Source of the DNA: Bigelowiella natans CCMP2755
Taxonomy: Eukaryota; Cercozoa; Chlorarachniophyceae
Length of the DNA stretch: 37,500 bases
Reading direction: 5' to 3'
Assembly: GCA_000320545.1 (NCBI GenBank)
Contig: ADNK01000576.1
Coordinates: 2,501 to 40,000, forward strand
In this document: positions 34,512-37,500 of the stretch, piece by piece
Position numbering within the stretch: position 1 is the stretch's first letter
Layout: every line of letters starts with the position of its first letter
Program-made: the position numbers and the translations under genes
The notes under the pieces: model-generated
Databases searched by the model: none
Seen by the model: only the letters and a program-made list of their open reading frames with translations
What the model was told of the DNA's origin: nothing

Positions 34512-35751
34512 TAAGTAGCTGGATCGATGTTGGCAGCAATGGGAGCGTACCCAACAGTAGATAGTTACAAGGCGCGCGGTAGTAGAGATGCGTACACAAA
34601 TAGTCCATGATTAGCATGGTGTCGCATAAAAACAATAGCTAAAAGAATAATGTCTGAGCGCTGGAATGGAACAACATCATACTATCGAATCTGTGTTATC
34701 ATGCGGTCCGTTTGGGGAACATTCGTTTTTTCCAATGGCTCGAACGAGATATGCAGAATAACTTGTACAGTCGCTGTGTGCTGTACGTTCATAAGTCAGT
34801 AGATGTCAGTGTGTGTGTATATTTACTATGTGCGTGCGTGCTCTATATGTCTTGCAACAAACACAATTTAAGCGCTATGGCCGCTGCTTTTTGATGTGCA
34901 CAGCTCCATTATTTATCTCTGTTATTATGAACCATAGGATGACCATTGAAGAAAAATAATTATTCATTACATCTGTCTCGTATATGCCTGGCAAACAGCT
35001 AACTACACATAGCATTGGTTTGCATGTGTTGGCGTGGCAGTATGTCCTAGTAATGTGGCGTGCACTTTGTAGCAGCGCATTGCAGACTGAGCTGTTGTGC
35101 AAACTAATATAAAATATGTTAGGTGCATATCTAGATATCGAGCATAGCATATATATTATAGCAGAGATATCTAGAGACCGAAATCTGGAAATCATACGCT
35201 GTAATAATATGCGCTCATGTAGCAAACGTCCTTATATTTCAATATTGGCCGCATGCAGCGCACATGAGCTGGTGGTGTAAGCTAACAAGGGGTGAAACAG
35301 AGAAACCGAATCCCATGCGAATCGCGATTTCAGCACAAATATTTGCAAGTTTATAAGCCTCACAAATGTTACTGGAGCTCGACATAAGACTTTACGAACG
35401 CAATCGTCACCGACATCTCGATCGTCCTAAATCTCTATAAATTACATTTTGTAACAAAGGCTCGCTTATTTTCACCCGCCCGTCGAATTTATTACTCATT
35501 AATCTGGTATAACCATTCGAAGCTCATTCAAAGAGGAATCTGGGCTGCGCTCCCAGCGTCACACCGCCGTTTCTACTTGTATCGTCAGGTCCAGTCGCCC
35601 CTGCTCCACGAATAGCATGTAATCAGAAAATAATATATTGTCGTTGCAAACTCTCTCTCTCTCTCTCTATGTGTGTGTATGTGTGTAGCTTCATATGCAC
35701 TACTACTAGACGTTTCTCTTTAATAATAATTCTTATCATCTGGTGACTGTA
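34512..35751. other. spacer downstream of the unknown secreted protein
   Basis: AT-rich sequence with copy C of the dispersed repeat (34.80-34.99 kb) and a short (CT)n(TG)n tract near 35.65-35.69 kb. No coding exon is recognised. Confidence 0.5.
34800..34990 (-). repeat. dispersed repeat family, copy C
   Basis: Read on the minus strand: GAGACAGATGTAATGAA, CAATGGTCATCCTATG, GGAGCTGTGCACATC, AAAGCAGCGGCCATAGCGCT, TTGTGT, TGTTGCA and a GCACGCACGCAC end. The order is the same as in copies A and B of the 13-14 kb region but inverted. An extra piece of about 30 bp separates the second and third blocks. Confidence 0.65.
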
Positions 35752-35752
35752 A

Positions 35753-36160
35753 ACAGACCAGATTGGCAGCCTCGAAGATTGCCCTAGCCCCTTGTAATAT
35801 CTGGAGGTTGGGAAAGGAGGGAGGGGGGGGGGGGGGGGGAGATAGGGAACGTCACTACACTATCCGGCATTTTGGGATGCTCACAGATGCACATTGTTCA
35901 TTCATTATCAAGTCTGGATATATCCCCGACATTATTTTCACGGGGACGAAATATCGTCGCGGAGAGCAAAGGAATAAGAGTCCTGGGTGTTGTATTGGGT
36001 ATTCATTCGAATCCCATTGTGTGTGGTGAAAAGCTTGATGCTGCTGTGATTAGAAGAGAGGAGAATCGATGTTTTGTTCTGCAGTTACGACTACTACCAG
36101 CTGTGTATCAGCCCCTCCCTCCGCCTAACAACACGAAGAGACAGTAGCACCATCAGTGTG
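35753..36160 (+). other. candidate plus-strand exons of an unrecognised gene
   Basis: The acceptor TGTAAACAG near 35.76 kb is followed by a short open piece. The acceptor GATGCTCACAG at about 35.887 kb opens AHCSFIIKSGYIPDIIFTGT and KYRRGEQRNKSPG before a GT donor. The acceptor TTCTGCAG at about 36.085 kb opens YDYYQLCISPSLRLTTRRDS, ending at GTGAGA. Other frames are open too, so the reading is not certain. They may belong with exon 37340-37478. Confidence 0.3.
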
Positions 36161-36298
36161 AGAGGAGGAGGAGGAGGAGGAGAAGGAGGAGGGGGAGGAG
36201 AAATAAAGTACGTGTGACGAGGATGATTGTGATAGTGAATTGTGATGCATGCTGATGATGATCACTATGGTAGTAGTAGCAGTAGTAGCAGCAGCAGC

Positions 36299-36330
<32 letters not shown>

Positions 36331-36470
36331 TAAAGCACCCTGATATGAACGGTGACGACTGTAGTAGCGAGCACGGAAATACTGCTATGCTGCTGCTCTT
36401 TCTCATGAAGACTAGGGGAATGATGATGATGGCGATGATGATGATGATGATGATGATCATGCCCAGCATG
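36150..36470. repeat. (GAG)n, (GTA)n and (GAT)n triplet repeats
   Basis: (GAG)n at about 36161-36200, (GTA/GCA)n at about 36270-36333 and (GAT)n at about 36420-36458. They keep several frames open on both strands, so ORF length alone is not evidence of coding here. Confidence 0.85.
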
Positions 36471-37042
36471 AACCTCCTTCTTGTTCCGAGAGGAGGAGGA
36501 ATTAGGCGTCACCGATGCTGTTGCGGGAGGTGTTCTCCTCCTCTGCTGCATCTCTGCTACTACCGCTTCGTCCGCCCCCCTCCCCCTCTTGGCATCGTGA
36601 TCTTTGCCTTCATCGGCGTTTCGGCCCCCCCCCGGTCCTTTCTCCCCCCCCCCTCCTTGGTGGTGGTTATGGCCGTGGTCATGTCCGTGGCAGTTTTGAG
36701 AGTGATGATTGTGATGATGCTGCTGCTGCTGCCGCCGATTGTGGTGGTGGTGGTGGTGGTGGTGGTGGCCGTGGTCGTGTCCATGGCAGCTTTGAGCGGC
36801 GTGATCATTACGGTTATGATGGTGATTGCGGCAGCTGCCGTGATGATGATGACTATCCCTGTCATGCTGCTGCTGCTGCTGCTGCTGGTGGTGGTGGTGG
36901 TGGGTCTCCCTCTTTGTTTGTTCTTCGGGTCGTTCGGAGTGATGCTGATGCTGATGATGCTGATGCTGATGCTGATGATGCTGATGCTGATGCTGATGAC
37001 TACAAGTGGCATCGCCGCCCCCGTGCGAAGAAGAAGAAGAAC
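36355..37042 (-). CDS. His-rich, probable metal-binding protein segment (partial)
   Basis: A minus-strand open frame (37061 to about 36153, probably an internal exon entered at the acceptor TTATGCAG near 37.04 kb) is extraordinarily rich in His, Gln, Asp and Gly. It contains two copies of CHGHDHGH (about 36765-36790 and 36670-36695) plus AGHDHHHHH. Such loops are typical of zinc-transporter families (CDF, ZIP) and metal chaperones. No membrane segments are seen here, so this could be a loop or tail of a larger protein. Between the two CHGHDHGH copies three codon differences are synonymous (CAC/CAT), which favours this strand and frame over the equally open plus-strand frames. Much of the length is triplet repeat, so chance opening cannot be excluded. 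Confidence 0.45.
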
Positions 37043-37339
37043 CTGCATAATGGTCATTCACCGAGTCGTCTCACAGAAGTCATCATCATCATCGTGACCA
37101 TCATCATCATCATCACTATCATTATCACCGCCGTCATCGTTGCCCCTGCACCACCGCATCAGCCATGGCGAAGGAGCGGAAATGACGAACAACGTACAGC
37201 AATAACGAAGGCGCGGAAATGACGGACAACGTACAGTAATAAGAAGCACGGGTAGATAGAAAGGGCGAGAGGAACAGACAGAGAGGGGGTAGGCGGAGAG
37301 AGTGTTCTCATGCTTAGTGGTCTAATCCTCCTCCTCTAG

Positions 37340-37478
37340 GTGGCTATAGCAAGCAGTTCAGACGATGATGCCGACGACCTAAAGTCCATGCGTGAAGCTT
37401 GCTGTACGATAAGACCCCTGGGAGGCTCACTAATTTATCGGCCGCGCGTCTCACACCTTTCATCAACCTCTGATTCTG
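37340..37478 (+). CDS. candidate internal exon of a gene continuing past the window
   Basis: The acceptor CTCCTCCTCTAG is followed by a 139-nt open exon reading AIASSSDDDADDLKSMREAC and IRPLGGSLIYRPRVSHLSST, ending at donor TCTG|GTAGGG before a G-rich run at the window edge. It fits the exon style of the other genes. The product is not recognised. Confidence 0.45.
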
Positions 37479-37500
37479 GTAGGGGGGGGGAGGGGGGGGG

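Noticed and set aside
36249-37097. 282-codon and 235-codon plus-strand frames
   Set aside because: They are poly-Val/Leu/Met and Asp/Gly readings of triplet repeats. Codon differences between duplicated parts are not silent in these frames.

Overview
This is an intron-dense, microsatellite-saturated nuclear DNA window from a eukaryote, most likely a protist or alga. The evidence is tens of short exons (13 to about 150 nt, plus two long ones) joined by GT-AG introns that often carry (TA)n, (CA)n, (GA)n or triplet repeats. Genes encode secreted or membrane proteins, and no bacterial or organellar features are seen. I cannot place the organism more exactly. All multi-exon models were assembled by hand from splice signals, reading phase and protein motifs, so individual exon edges are provisional.

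Layout. (1) About 1-12.9 kb, plus strand: a membrane-anchored subtilisin-like (S8) protease. It has a protease core, a C-terminal beta domain, two CUB-like domains, a Thr/Pro tandem-repeat stalk, one transmembrane helix and a cytoplasmic tail. Its 5' end lies outside the window. (2) 12.9-15.5 kb: AT-rich spacer with two copies of a dispersed repeat. (3) 15.6-16.6 kb, plus strand: a Lys-rich ORF that changes frame part-way. (4) 24.4 down to about 17 kb, minus strand: a gene with a clear signal peptide, a split JmjC (cupin dioxygenase-like) domain, several tetratricopeptide repeats and probably a C-terminal membrane helix. This secretory-pathway JmjC-TPR protein is the most unusual item in the window. 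(5) 24.5-26.3 kb: a possible small minus-strand gene and an unrecognised plus-strand ORF. (6) 28.5 down to 26.4 kb, minus strand: a small multi-exon coiled-coil protein. (7) 28.6-30.9 kb: mixed, mostly unassignable sequence including a possible broken ORF. (8) 31.0-34.5 kb, plus strand: a roughly 1,000-residue protein of unknown family with a signal peptide and a long last exon. (9) 34.5-37.5 kb: spacer with a third dispersed-repeat copy, a His-rich minus-strand open frame resembling metal-binding loops, and a few candidate plus-strand exons.

Functional theme. Three of the best-supported genes (protease, JmjC-TPR protein, 31-34.5 kb protein) enter the secretory pathway, but nothing in the sequence shows that they act together. 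They are independent genes with their own introns, not an operon. No rRNA, tRNA, CRISPR array or intact transposon was recognised.
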